64,000 bases of DNA from positions 310,001 through 374,000 of the forward strand of contig LNKV01000033.1 in the NCBI GenBank assembly GCA_001465935.1, given 5' to 3'. Source of the stretch: Clarireedia homoeocarpa (taxonomy: Eukaryota > Ascomycota > Leotiomycetes > Helotiales > Rutstroemiaceae). A model generated the notes under the pieces. The model saw only the letters and a program-made list of their open reading frames with translations. It was not told the DNA's origin and did not search any database. Shown piece after piece: positions 1 through 11,702 of this stretch (the stretch's first letter is position 1; every line of letters starts with the position of its first letter). A program made the translations under genes and the position numbers.

Positions 1-297
1 TAGAAGAGTGGAACACTGCGCAGACAATTGAGTTTCCTTAATCGCAGCTTCGCCAGACTTCAGGCGACAAGATCTAAAGTGGTGGTCGAAATCGTTCGTG
101 TCGAAGTAGTGCGCGGCAAGGCTAGGAGGGAAGAGAAGGCTCAAGGAACAGTGCTAGGGCTGATGTGACAAGGATAGAGCGGACGCTAGCGGAAAACGGA
201 TCGGGACATCGAAGCCGAAGCCGAAGCCAAGGCCATGGAAGCTGCTTGAATTAATGACAACATAGTTACTGACTTCACAATTCAATTCCACCACCAA
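1..297. other. upstream flank, no gene seen
   Basis: No open frame or RNA gene is recognisable here. A short run of imperfect GAAGCC repeats lies near 207-235. The stretch probably holds the promoter and 5' leader of the gene starting at 298. Confidence 0.4.
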
Positions 298-1376
298 ATG
301 TTGACTAAGACAACTTACTCATCACACAGCAAAGCTGAGACAGCACTCATAGACATGACTACGTCCAAGAACATTCTGAGCGATTTCCCACGTGAACTGC
401 GTGATCAGATCTTTTCCTATCTTTTGGTCTCGCCGTCTGGAGTAGTTAGCTCATATGGCCCTGGTATGGGGAAATTCTCCGCCATTATGTTACCAATGAC
501 TCCCATTAACATGCAACAGGTCCTTATCCTATTAAGCTCCGTCCATGGAGTATACGGACATACTCTATCGACCATGATCTAGAACGATTGGAATACATGC
601 CCCTCTTCCTAACATGTCGACAATTCTTCTATGAGTGTCGGAAGATACTTTGTTCCAAGAATGCTTTGCTTATCAATGTCGCTGAAATCGATCGTTACAT
701 CAAGGTCATCCAAGCGAGAGAAAGTATATGGAGTCATATAGAAAAAGTTATGCTCCAGGCAGCGCATTCTGGAGGAAGCCTTATGCCAGGCATATCGAGT
801 TCTGGAAAGTGTCTTGGTGGCGCCGAACCAAAACTTGTTCGATGGGCTCGAGTCGGTTCTTTAAAACAAATTACACTACTCTTCAACGATCTGTCGATGC
901 TGGGATTCAATTTTTTGGATTTGCTATACCTGAGCCATAGTCTGCACGATCAGGGCACCGAGCTCCTCCCAGGGCCGTGGTATCCTGGTGTCATTACACG
1001 AAAGAATTTCTATCACAGTGTCTACAAATCTATGCTTGCAGAATTGAAAAATTCTGCAAGCATTCTTTCCTCCTTCAAGCTAAAGATTTATATTCATACG
1101 AAGGGTATCGCTGACAAACTCTGTCCAAAAACACATAAGTTTCGAGATTTCGATCCGAATGCCGTCATAAGAGGCTTGCACAATCACTTCGGCTCGGAAT
1201 TGTGGGTTGACGACTGGCTCTGCTATAAGGACGGAGTTGAACTCGTCAAAGCTTTCCAAGAAGTGCCTGAACAAAATCCGAATCATATCACTATGATGAC
1301 AGCAGATGGGGTGAGGGAGTGGCAGACAATATCAATCAATAATGATACCGACTCTTCGGATGAATCGTATACATGA
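298..1376 (+). CDS. hypothetical fungal protein with F-box-like N-terminus
   Basis: Two exons, 298-463 and 520-1376, joined by a 56-bp intron (GTATGG..CAACAG) that restores one frame and gives about 340 residues. Around residue 30 a DFPRELRDQIFSYLL motif resembles the F-box-like or 2EXR-like start of many fungal orphan proteins. After the intron, LERLEYMPLFLTCRQF is the usual follow-on (a 'previous rows of colleagues' helix pair seen in these families). No enzyme motif, signal peptide or membrane segment is visible. The ATG at 298 is the first in frame; a second at 355 (MTTSK) lies closer to the conserved block and could be the true start. An adaptor role in ubiquitin ligase complexes is possible but is only inference from the N-terminal motif. 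Confidence 0.7.
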
Positions 1377-2265
1377 ATGCAGTCTGTTCATCAGCGTCCT
1401 GATGGCATAGACACTGGCAATTAAGATGGCTTAGTTGGGAGGGATTATGGAGGACTCATATCGGTATCTTAGTCTCGATGTCTCAGCGATAAGAAGCTTA
1501 AGCAGGCACACAACGACCTCCCCTTTTTGGCTGGTGTGTAAAGAACACCCGCGATCTGGGACTTATCTTCTAGATAAGTGGTAGATCTCTACCCTGACCC
1601 CATATTGAACTCATAAAACGATTATTTGTAATAATGACTCCGAAAGAGAAATCTAGGGGTAATGATTAAGTTGTGTTTGCACATAGTACGCTTTATATGG
1701 TCACAAGAAGTCGGTATGCTCTTTTTAGTACTTGAAATGATAGATCTCATATCTCTAGTAATGTACATGCTAGCTGCTTACTGAAGTTAAAGGGGATCGT
1801 AGTGGGAGGACTGCGTCAGGGCTGAACGCCTGACTGAGGGGCTTGACGATAAGAGCGATAAAGAATCTGATAAGTGGGATGATATAGAGGTTCGCTTTAT
1901 TCTTGTCGAACCAGAACATTGAAGATACATCTATCATCAGCACGTAGCACATGATCTATTTTCCATAGCGCTAGGTAAAATCAAGTCAAAGTTCTAACAC
2001 CAGTCGGTTCAAGTGAAAAATTTCAAGAACTAACAATCCAGAACCAACAAACAGCTGACCATCTAGCGTGTTTGTCACCAGGCGCCACCATCTCTCCCCT
2101 TCTCTTATTTCACGTGATCATATGCTTACTTCTATATCGATGGGCGGGGGCGGGGTTTGGGCTATCAGAAGTTGGGACTGGGTTGTGTGGAGTTGAGGCT
2201 GGGCTGTTTGGAGTTGGGTTTGGAGGGCTGGGTAGCTTTTTATCATTCATAGAGCCAAGACTAAT
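1377..2265. other. intergenic, no gene seen
   Basis: The stretch holds only short spurious frames. A GT-rich, imperfectly repeated tract (units like GGAGTTGGG and GGCTGGG) occupies about 2145-2235, just upstream of the oxygenase promoter. Confidence 0.4.
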
Positions 2266-2274
2266 GATATAAAA
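2266..2274 (+). promoter_or_regulatory. putative TATA box of the 2OG oxygenase gene
   Basis: GATATAAAA lies about 110 bp before the ATG at 2382. It is followed by a CT/CAA-rich leader typical of ascomycete 5' UTRs. The call rests on motif and spacing only. Confidence 0.4.
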
Positions 2275-2381
2275 CCTTCTCTATTCCACCACTATCTCTC
2301 AAATATCTCTCAAAAACAAAGTCAAATTCAACCAACAAATCATCTTCTAACTTCGCCCCAATCACCTATCTAACCCTCAAA

Positions 2382-3686
2382 ATGACCTCCGCCCCTCCCC
2401 AAACCACCAAACTCGAACTTCGCACCGCCTATGGCCCCGTCTACCGAGACGTCCTCCCCTACCCCCCGCGTGACTGCACCGCCTCCGAAATCCCTATCAT
2501 AGACCTAACACCGATCACCTCATCCTCCCTCGCCGAGCGCAAAGCTCTAGCTGCCGAAATCCGCTCAGCCGCCGTCGGCACTGGATTCTTCTACGTCAAG
2601 AATCATGGGATTGCTGCCGAGACCATCGAGAATGCGAGACAGCAGGCGCTGACTTTCTTCCGGCAGCCATACGAGGCGAAGCACAGGTTGGACAAGAGTA
2701 ATTCCAGGTATTTTAATGGGTATATGGAGATGAAGAGCTCGAGAATCAGTCCGGGGGAGAGTATTGATGTTAAGGAGACGGTGGGTTATATTTTTATTAA
2801 TTTTCTTGTCATCGTTGGGGGTGCATGCTAATGGATCTGTAGCTGGCTTGGCGCTACGAACCACAGTATGATCCGGATCCCAAACCACTAGATGCAATTC
2901 CCGAAGAAGTGAAGCCATGGATTCGCGGGGAGTCTTTCGTCTGGGAGGGCACATCACATCTACCGAATTTTAAGAAAGACAGTCTTGCATATTGGGCCTC
3001 ATGCCTGACGCTCGCCCGCAAACTTATTCGCATCTTTGCGCTCAGTCTTGATTTGCCCGAAGACTACTTTGATAGTCGAGTCACTTATCCTGGTGCTGAT
3101 GGGCTCTACAACTATTACCCACCGACGAGCGAGGAAGAAAAGGCGAATAATAGTGTAGGGTTGGGAAGTCATACTGATTTACAGCTGTTTACACTGCTCT
3201 GGCAGGACATGATAGGCGGGTTGCAGGTACTGAATAAAGATGGACAGTGGATTAAGGCGGTGCCGGTGGAGGGGACAATTGTGGTCAATATTGGAGATTT
3301 CATGATGAGGTTGTGTAATGATATATATAAGAGCACGGTGCATAGAGTTTATAATCGAGCGACGGAGGAGAGGATTTCCATGCCATTCTTCTTTGGTAAG
3401 TGGGTATGGAAGAGTTTAGAAAGTAGTGCTAATTCGATTGTGTAGGCCTGAACTTCAACTGCGTTGAAGGTGTTATACCCACATGCACTGATGAAAACAA
3501 TCCACCCAAATATGAACCAATATCTTGTGGTGACTGTAAGTACAACTTGGTCCGGCCATTGGGCATTTTGAAGCTAATGATCATCCAGGGTGCCAGTTGA
3601 GATTCAAGCTCGAAAACGATGAGATGAAGCGGAACACAGCGCGAGCGCAAGCGCAAGCCCCGAGCGCTGTCGTGGTTGGAGCATAA
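2382..3686 (+). CDS. 2-oxoglutarate/Fe(II)-dependent oxygenase (isopenicillin-N-synthase-like)
   Basis: Four exons (2382-2780, 2843-3395, 3446-3535, 3589-3686) give 379 residues. The N-terminal half has the DIOX_N pattern (PIIDLTPI, TGFFYVKNHGI). The catalytic half has the facial triad: HTD at residues 243-245 and a distal His near 300 (STVHRVYNRA), followed by R310-x-S312, which binds 2-oxoglutarate. All key residues are present, so the protein should be active. Family members hydroxylate or desaturate small molecules in the cytosol; the substrate cannot be read from sequence. The C-terminal exon is Ala/Gln-rich and poorly conserved in type. A TATA-like motif lies 110 bp upstream. Neighbouring genes do not form an obvious pathway with it. 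Confidence 0.88.
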
Positions 3687-3926
3687 TTGACGGTTCCTTC
3701 TAGCATATGTTAAGTGGGGTCGAAGGGCTTGTTTTTCGGTGTTTAATAGTCACTATCCTCAGTTACATTGACGTTTGTTCCTACATACCCACTCTATCTC
3801 AGGATATCATATTTTATACCGAACTCCATGACCATGCGGAGACATTATTCGTGAAATCATTCCCCACCAGCGCATCTGGAGCCACTCTTTTGCTGTTTTT
3901 AAAACAGCTCACGCATTTGCAACCTT

Positions 3927-4509
3927 TCACAAAACTCCAACTATCAACTCTAATAAATCAAAATACCCCTCCCTCCCCCCTCCTTCACTTGCACTCTTCT
4001 CTAACCCCAACCCGACCATCACCGTCCTCCTCTCCTCCGGATTCTTCTGTAATATCATACTCCCAATCTGCGTCGCATACAGATGTCCCATGCGCTCTCT
4101 AACCTCTCCTCCTGCTCCCAGCATTGTTTTTGGGGTAAGATGTTCAAGGGGCAGTATCATGCCGTTTGCTGAGGGGGACGGAAGGATCGTGTCGTAGGCT
4201 GTAGGGGAGACGGTTGTGAGGGGGAGTTGGATCTAAGAGTATTATTAGTATTTTATAATCCTCGAGGGAGCCGGAAGAACAACTGTTTGTGCAGGGAGAA
4301 TGCCAGAGAGGAATACATACCCATTGGCCTAGCCGTCCACCCTGCGATATGGTAACCACGATCTTGTCCGCAAATTTCATGCAAGACACATCTGTTTTTA
4401 TGCCGGAGACAAGACCGGAAGCTTGTTTCGATGGGGCGGGGAAGGGATGAGGGTATACATTCGTGGCATCAGGTGCTGTTGTTAAGTCTTGCGGTATTGA
4501 AGTCGTCAT
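3927..4509 (-). CDS. proteasome assembly chaperone 3 (PAC3/Poc3-like)
   Basis: Two exons on the minus strand, 4509-4321 and 4232-3927, joined by an 88-bp intron (GTATGT..CTTAG), give 164 residues. The diagnostic features are GIKTDVSCMKFADKIVVTIS, then GRLGQW across the splice, and the LTPKTMLGAGGE block, followed by the MGHLYATQI helix and the GLGLEK strand. These fit the small PAC3 family, which pairs with a partner chaperone to guide alpha-ring assembly of the 20S proteasome. Length matches the family. The plus-strand frame at 3707-4102 is a shadow. The 3' end converges on the oxygenase gene with about 240 bp between stop codons. Confidence 0.8.
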
Positions 4510-4734
4510 TTTGAATCCTTAGCAAATAGTTGACAAGTCGAGTTTTAGAATATGGCTTGGAACTAGAGTGGCTGATTGTGGGGCATGGCCTTGTTTAGCT
4601 CAGCCTTGTAAGTATGGCTGGTGGGGTACAAACTAGATGTCTACTTAGAGTTCATGACAAGTGAGTACCTCGGTTTCAAGCGAGCTGCTAAGGATACAAC
4701 GCGGAGTACTGCAGTCAAGTTGGAGACAGCCTTT

Positions 4735-4926
4735 TCAAGCGGCCCCACTCCTTTCCCAGTCCTCGAACATACTCTCTGTGGACTTCTCGTTGGTAGCGCC
4801 GTTCAAAGTCCCGTCCTCTTTCTCGTGTGTGAATCGGAGAGTTGCTGGTCTAGGATTTTGAGGCAGTTCCTTGAACACCTCCTTGACGAATTCAAAATCC
4901 TCTCAACTTGACGCCGCGAATTTCAT
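4735..4926 (-). pseudogene. small coding-like frame interrupted by one in-frame TGA
   Basis: Reading the minus strand from the ATG at 4926, the frame starts MKFAASS, meets TGA at 4905-4903, then continues openly for 55 codons (EDFEFVKEVFKELPQNP..) to a stop at 4737-4735. The residue mix is acidic, with amphipathic character that looks protein-like. No family is recognised. It may be a broken short gene, an exon whose splice site I have not found, or chance. The plus-strand frame at 4621-4911 over the same DNA is less protein-like. Confidence 0.25.
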
Positions 4927-5123
4927 TGATCTTTGTAGTTATTATTGTGACTGTTATTCTAGTGAATAGCTTGAAGCTAAGAAATATCAAGAACATAATT
5001 ACATATCCATCTCCATCGCCATCTCTAGATTAGCCATCTTCTGAGCATAAATCGGTATCGATGCGGGAACTTCTATATATTCTAATCATGAACTCTCATC
5101 GTACACAAATTTTCATTCCAGCA

Positions 5124-6036
5124 CTACTCAGATCTCTTCCTCAACCACTCTCCCCCTCTTCTCCTAACCTCGCCATTCGATACAGTCTCAGAACCCTTCC
5201 CTCTTCTCCCCACTACCTCTCTTACCATCCCAGCCGCCAGCTCATCAACCTTAATACCCAACCCTGTCCACCCCAAGAGATACCCCGCAACATGTCTCTC
5301 TATCCCTACTACTAATCCAACCTTGATAATCACCGTCTCAAAGCTCTCCTTGTTCCTCTCTGCGAGCTCAAATAATTTAATTTCTCCTAGACCCTATCTG
5401 CACATCAGCCTCCATATTTCCACCAACCGAGTGCCCCTATTTCACCACGGCGGAAATAAAGAAGAAAAACTTACCCTAGCCCTCCTCCCCTCCTTCAGAA
5501 ACCATAACTTCCTCTTCTGATCTTTTACACTTAAGATCCCACTAATAAATAAGAACCTAACCTTCTCATCCGCGCTTCCGGTTGCTTCCTTTGCTTTCAA
5601 CAATTCTCTGGCAGCAGTCATGGGATATTCCACCTCCACTTCGAGGCATTTCGCTGCTGGTGTGGGATTGGTTGCTGAGCCGCCTAGTGCCCTAATTGTT
5701 ACATTAGCATGAGAAAGAAGTTCAGCTCCCATCCGTCATTCCATCTGATTGATCCATCGCGCATATTCAATTGGGACGCAAACAAGCATCCGGAACAAAG
5801 AAATGCGATACCCACCATATCACAGCATTAGCATCACCTAACTTCCTCTTTAATTCGTCGGGATACTCGTTAAAATCCTCGAGCACGAAAACTTCAATCC
5901 GTTTATCCAGCGCCTCGATATCAGCTAATGGTCGTCGTGAAAGCACTAATATCTGTGTGACGATGCTCGTAAGGAGCAGTTGATTAAGGGTTTCACGGCC
6001 AATGAAACCGCTTGTACCGGTTAGAAGGACTTTCAT
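5124..6036 (-). CDS. NAD(P)-binding nucleoside-diphosphate-sugar epimerase-like protein
   Basis: Three exons, 6036-5816, 5691-5475 and 5366-5124, give 226 residues. The N-terminus is a Rossmann fold with the dinucleotide motif TGTSGFIGRE at about residues 7-16 (GxxGxxG). The second exon has ALGGSATNP and FLFISGIL, as in fungal short atypical epimerase-like proteins. The usual YxxxK of catalytic short-chain dehydrogenases is not evident, so it may bind nucleotide without classic epimerase chemistry. The introns are 124 and 108 bp. The first donor splits a Trp codon (ATATG/GTGGGT). Substrate unknown. The TAA-free last exon ends RKRSE. Confidence 0.75.
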
Positions 6037-6687
6037 GTTGGGAGGTATATTAATGAATGATTGATTATCAAGTATATTAGGAACCGAATGTCTAATGGTT
6101 GATGAATGTATCTTGGGAGACTCCTATTTTCCATTTTGAAAGAACAATTTGGGATATATGTAAAAAAAAATATATATATTCATGATGATAGAGTCGGAGC
6201 AAAGTATGAAGGGGTCGGGAGGAAGTTGCCCCGCGCCAGGTGCGAAGGATTGCCCCGTGTGGGATTCGGGACAATACTTGAAGCCCGGCATATTGCGTTA
6301 ACAGTACGCTTACAATATCATTGGGGCTGTATTCCAAAGCGAAAATTCTCATTCAGAATGGCATAGAGGCATTGGTTCTTTCTCAGACCGCCAGCGATAT
6401 CACCTCAAAAATTAAACTGGCCTAGATTCTGGCGTACGACGATCAGAGTGACTTGGAAACAAAAGTTTATGCGAAAACGATGACCAAAAAAAAGTGATAT
6501 TCATAATACTCAATATTGAGTATGAAGATTGAAACGAAGAAGTATGTACATTATGGTCGTAGCTATATCATATTCACAAAAGCGAGCGATATATAGATTC
6601 CACGAGTAAATTTAAGAATGAGCGACTAGTGCCAAGAGCAAACAAGATCATTCAGAATAGTAGTTCGCCCATCGTAATTGATGCCAT
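6037..6687. other. intergenic, AT-rich, no gene seen
   Basis: This lies between the start of the epimerase-like gene and the 3' end of the cellulase gene. It contains A/T tracts (about 6160-6180 and 6485-6495) and presumably the cellulase 3' UTR. No credible coding frame was seen on either strand. Confidence 0.4.
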
Positions 6688-8195
6688 TTAGTGGCCAAAT
6701 GTCGAGTTGATCGGCCCAACCTTGATGTTACTGAAAACGACATAAGCACTGGAGGCTGACGATTCAACGGTAGCTGGAACGCCAGAAGTCGTAGCACATG
6801 TACCACGAGGCCCTCCAGGAGATGTGTCGGTCGTTGGGTAAGTGGAGTCAAGCCAGAGCATATTGGAGTTGTAGTCATCCCACAGAGAGAGAACGAGAAC
6901 CATGCCTGACTTCAACGCAGAAGACATCGAAGCCATGCCGCCATGATTGGCGAAGGAGGTTTCGTCACCGAAAGCCGCCTTCTGAGCAGTGCAGAATGGT
7001 GTTGTGATGGAATTTCCTGTAACTCCAGAGATGGTAGACTGTGAGTTCGGAATCACTTTCCCGTTCTGGACGTAGAAACGCTTGATTTCGTTGAGAGTGC
7101 CAGATGAGGTGCCGGTGGTGGTGAGGAACTATTTCAAGAATTAGTTGAAGCTAAATGTTCATGAGTGCAGAGTCATCATACTTGAGTGACAACAGTGAAA
7201 ACGCTGTTTGTGTTCACGGTCATTCCTGGTCCATAGAAGGTCGTGTTTCCCTGGCGGTATGAATTGAAGTCACATCCATCTGGGTCACAAGTACCGGCAT
7301 ATCTTGAAGAAGAGTAGGTACCACCGCAACTATCCCCTGAACATACAGTCGGCGTTACAGTATCACAGGAGTGAGGTGTCACTGCAGTTGAGATAGAGTT
7401 GGCCTCCCAGATGTCCATCTCAGCACAGCATGAACCGTGGCCACCAACACCAGTATTGGCATTGTTCGTGGAGGGTGTCCAACTATTCAGGTTAGCAATT
7501 TACACATTCAATTCGAGTTTTTCCTACCCTTCAACGTTGGCCTAGCACGTGCATTAGTACTTATTGGTATATGGGCGGCAGGGCAATCTCACCTGTCCAC
7601 CAATGAACTTCATGTCACGAGGGCATTGGGAGTCACAATACCCAGTTCCGTATTGAGCTCCTGCTTTATTCGTAGATGATATGCCACCATCTGCGGGCAT
7701 GTTGACAAAGTAAAGTGCTCCATTCAAACCGCAAGGCAAGTGCGAAACGTCCACATCAAACGTAAACTCCTGAGCCAAAAGATTGAAGGTCTTGTAGTGA
7801 GTATTATCGGCCATGAGGTATACACGAGAGCCAACATTTTTCTGGCTCGACTGTGTGACAAAGTTAAGTCTGAGAGAGTTGCCGGTGGTTGTAATTCCGT
7901 AGGTCGACGAATAGCTAGCACCATCGAGGGCACAGTTGCTTGCACACTTCGCATTGTCAGGGCACAGAGTCGCGTCCCAAGTGTTGCCAGTATAGCAATT
8001 GGTACTGCCGCTTGTAGAATGGGTCCATCGCCAGTTACCGTCAAGAACCACACTACCAGCGTTAGTGGTACAGGAACCAGAAGCAGAGCATGTCTGCCAA
8101 GAGAGAGAAGGGTGAGTCTCGGTTTGAAGAGTGCCAATCTGTTGGCCATAAGCGGCCGCAATCAGTGTTAAGAAAGAAGCGATTTTGGACGACAT
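6688..8195 (-). CDS. glycoside hydrolase family 7 cellobiohydrolase, secreted, no CBM
   Basis: Four exons, 8195-7593, 7541-7528 (a 14-nt micro-exon), 7482-7182 and 7128-6688, give 452 residues. A signal peptide of about 17 residues ends before QQIGTLQTETHP, the usual mature start of GH7 enzymes. The catalytic motif EMDIWE is intact: nucleophile E227, D229 and acid/base E232. The many paired cysteines fit the GH7 disulfide set. The micro-exon supplies the conserved NVEGW junction. The protein stops after the catalytic core (..NSTFGH), with no linker or CBM1. Enzymes of this type release cellobiose from cellulose chain ends. A TATA-like box lies 65 bp upstream, and a CCCCGC motif at 8639-8644 matches the carbon-repressor CreA consensus on the minus strand. 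Regulation by that site is inference. Confidence 0.95.
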
Positions 8196-8259
8196 AATGA
8201 TTCTTTAAGGGTTCCTAAAAAGAGTTTGGTTTGTGAAGTAAAGTCAGGTTTACATGCCT

Positions 8260-8268
8260 CTTTATATG
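8260..8268 (-). promoter_or_regulatory. putative TATA box of the GH7 gene
   Basis: On the minus strand the motif ACATATAAA lies about 65 bp before the GH7 ATG at 8195. Spacing and sequence fit a core promoter. No experimental support is implied. Confidence 0.4.
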
Positions 8269-11200
8269 TTCCCATCAGGTAACATATGCATGACCAGAAG
8301 GCGACTTCCAATCGAGTAGCCACTTTATTCTCCTCTTCTGGCCCTCATATATCATCGGCTCTACAGGCCCGCTGGCATAACGGTGCAGCGAACCTAATAT
8401 CCATACTATCAGCGGCGCAACGGACCGCGAAAAATCTGCTCACATTCTCAATACACTGTAGCTTGGTTCGTTTCATGGGAGATCTTCTCAGGATTCCCAT
8501 TGCGTAAGATGTAAAGGCAGTCAGATGAAATACCTGCCACACTTGGCAAGGTCTGCGTGGGATCGGTTGACAGACTTAATATACAGACTCGCATCAGACT
8601 GAAAGTTCAGTGACAATGGAAGGAGGATGGGTCTAGATCCCCGCTCCGCTAAGTTGCGCCAATAAGAGATTGGGGATGCTCATCCAATGCTAAAGTTTAA
8701 CGACCGCAGAAAATAGCGTAACAACATAGGCATGTGCCACGTGTTGAAGCAAAAAAAAAAAATCATATTCCCTTTTGATTCCAAAATATCATGGCATTTG
8801 CACAATGACTTTTTCAATGATGTATTTCCTGTAAGCTCCACAGCGGGTCCTATACATTAATTGTGGCGTTACCTAAAATTATTATAGGGAATAAAAGTAC
8901 ATTGGGATATGTAGATCTGGGTTGCATTGGCAATGGGCCGCAAAGTACCGTAAATGTGCCGTAGCATTTGCTCCAATAATATTCTTTTGACTGTATGTGT
9001 ATGTCAACGTGGTCCTCGGCTTGCCACGCCTTTCCAAATTTGAATGGATAAATTACCCCAGATATTGAAGCACTACCTTTCCCCGCAAACTCAGATCACA
9101 AGATCAGGAGATCGACAGGACGTGAGATAACTCGACACGGAAAATATGCCCAACGAGCCCAGGTCCAATGCACGTTGTCGATGTCCGCCATGGTAGCATT
9201 CATGAAAGACATCGGTGCTCCGTCGGCAGGAGATATTACGAAGAAATAGACTAATAGTGTAACGACACCTGGGAAGCCCCGCTTGGTTGACCTATATGCC
9301 GATGACCAGAATATGAATCCCTACAAATATGGTAGCTTGGAAAATGCTACAAAGAATGACTGCGCCGTAGGTAACTCTGCAGCAATAACATAGCCTCATT
9401 TAAAGTTCATATTGAGCTCGTAGGGCCAAATCGGGATTGAACTCAATTGATGAAGTCGGATGATGAGCTCCGCATTGCCATTTTTAGAGGTAGATCTCTG
9501 TACAATCGTTATAAGTCATAAGTCATTATAGCTCAGTAGAGCAGAATGAAGTAAAATGAATATGGTGGCAGTGAAATGGCTTCCTGGAATGAACAGGTGA
9601 TTGAGGATGTGCAAGACTGTAGCGACAACTGAGGAGAAACGTGGGGGCACTTGTATTGATTCGCAGTGTTGAATTGGAAGCTCTGCAGTCTAATTCAGAG
9701 ATAGTGAGTGTGATCTAAGCTAGATGATTGATAAATCTTGTCAACAGCATCGAAATTGACCCAAAAGTTTTAGCTGCTTGGAAATTGTTGCTTTCTGACA
9801 GCCAGAACATTCCTTAAAACTTGCCTCCAATTTTTACCCTAGGTAAGAGATTAAGCTCATTTTGATCTGGGCTATATGTCGCGTTCCTTATCACTAAAAC
9901 AGAAATATTAGTACTTGGAATTATTGACATCTGATCATCTGTCAGATGCCTCAGTGCATCGAATCAAGTCATCGGGGCCCGTGTCGCATTATCTTTCACA
10001 AACTCGAAATAAAATAGCAAGGCTTCTGCACGCTCTATTTTTGCTTCCCCACCGCCGACAGTACTACCACCTGGGAGCGAGCTTTGTAGAATCAAAATTG
10101 CTGACTGCAGCATTTGAAGAATATCTTCCCGGTCTCTTTGATTGGAAGAATTCCAGATACTCGGCGGGGTAAAGTGGTTCTATTCATATATATTCGCATA
10201 GCCATTACTATCAATCGCTCGTTAAGACTCTTGAATTAGGGAGTCCTCAGAGGTTTCGATGATTCAGCCAGATGTTTTCTCTTCCACCGGAGACACGGTA
10301 CGCGAATCACTTGATTGTTTCCTCAATAACTGCTTGGATCGTGCTGACTTGAGATCTGTAGGTATAGCATACCATTACACAATCAGCTCTAGTCTTATAT
10401 TGCAATTGGTACCATTGCAACGAATCTGGAAGCGGACTGGGGATGAGAACCTTTGACGCTATAACCACTTGCCTTTTAGTGCCTATGCCGATAGTACTTT
10501 GTTTACTTTTAGAAGTTACTAATGATCAGATCATTGTAACACATTTCAACAAGTAGAAATCCGAGCGCGCCTGAGGTAAGGCTGGCGAGAAGACTCTGTG
10601 ATTCCTGATCCGTGTTGAGGTTGAAAGCGATATATGAGCTGCTATGATGGCCTTAATGCCTTCCCCCATAGCCTTTCAGAACTGGACCACCCCAGAGGCT
10701 TCTAACCCACGTGGACTCTTTATGATGAAGGTGGATTATCATAACAATCTACAGCGATATCGCCATTGACCCAAGGCCTGGGAAATGTTTGACCCTGGTG
10801 GTACTCCATTCTGCTGTAAAAATTGCGCGGATGCAAAGCTTACAACCGTCCCCGGATCATCGAAAAATGAGCGGAGGTTGACGCCATGATTTTGTTTCCT
10901 GAATTGATATTTGCTGCCTGCCGGTGGATGTTGCAACTTCTTGCACGGGGCCACTTAGAATGAGGAGCTGAGGTGCATCTTGGATATGTCATGGAATACA
11001 CAATCGCCCGAACTTTGTGGGTTTGATTGGAGTCTTGATATTCTCACCAATGACATGACTATCAAAGCGAACGATGAAAGGCTGCCAGAGGAGTGTTTAT
11101 CTTCGTTCGTATAGGAGACGACCCTTTTCCAACAGGCAATTCAACCATCTGATGGTCTTGTATAATAGGTAATAATACAATCCACATGGACAAGACACAG

Positions 11201-11702
11201 GGAGTTGATGTCAATTCGTACCTATGCGCCAGATACTCTTTCAGAAGCGGTCACCATTCTAGAAGGTGTATGGGAAGTCACCAAACCGTATGCTTTCGTG
11301 TTTCCCACTCTTGAAACAAGGGCCATGCTGTGGCCAAAAAGTGCTTTACAGGTAGGTACGAAGAAACCTCGAGATAATGAGAGAAAACAATAATGATGTT
11401 GATGTGGCAGGCCAGGTGTCCGTGCTGTTTGGTCGAGTTGCCGAGGTTCATCTGTCGACGCGCCTTCTGATTGGATGATATCGAAAACATGAAGGACGAT
11501 AATCCTACCTTCTTATCATCCATCATCCATATACTGCATAGAATCGACGTTGTGCATATGCAAATGCAAATGCAAGTGCGAATGCCGAAGAGAAGGAAGG
11601 CTTCTTTGTACAGTATGATAGGCCGGTGACCACCGTGAAACGCGACAACTCAGGTCTGTTACTTCAGTGGAACTGTATATATTCGTCGCACCCCGCATCA
11701 CT
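8269..11702. other. 3.4-kb gene-poor region
   Basis: This is the upstream region of the cellulase and of the Atg22-like gene. Short frames such as 9915-10172(+), 10259-10456(+) and 10739-10954(-) have no family signature and no splice partners that I could join. The minus frame at 10739-10954 has a protein-like composition and could be debris of an old gene. An A-run lies near 8752-8762. No RNA gene is recognised. Confidence 0.4.

Noticed and set aside
3707..4102. 131-codon plus-strand frame
   Set aside because: It is the antisense shadow of the PAC3-like gene, which has matching exons and family motifs on the other strand.
9915..10456. Two plus-strand frames in the gap upstream of the Atg22-like gene
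   Set aside because: No family motif, no splice link between them and no promoter hint.
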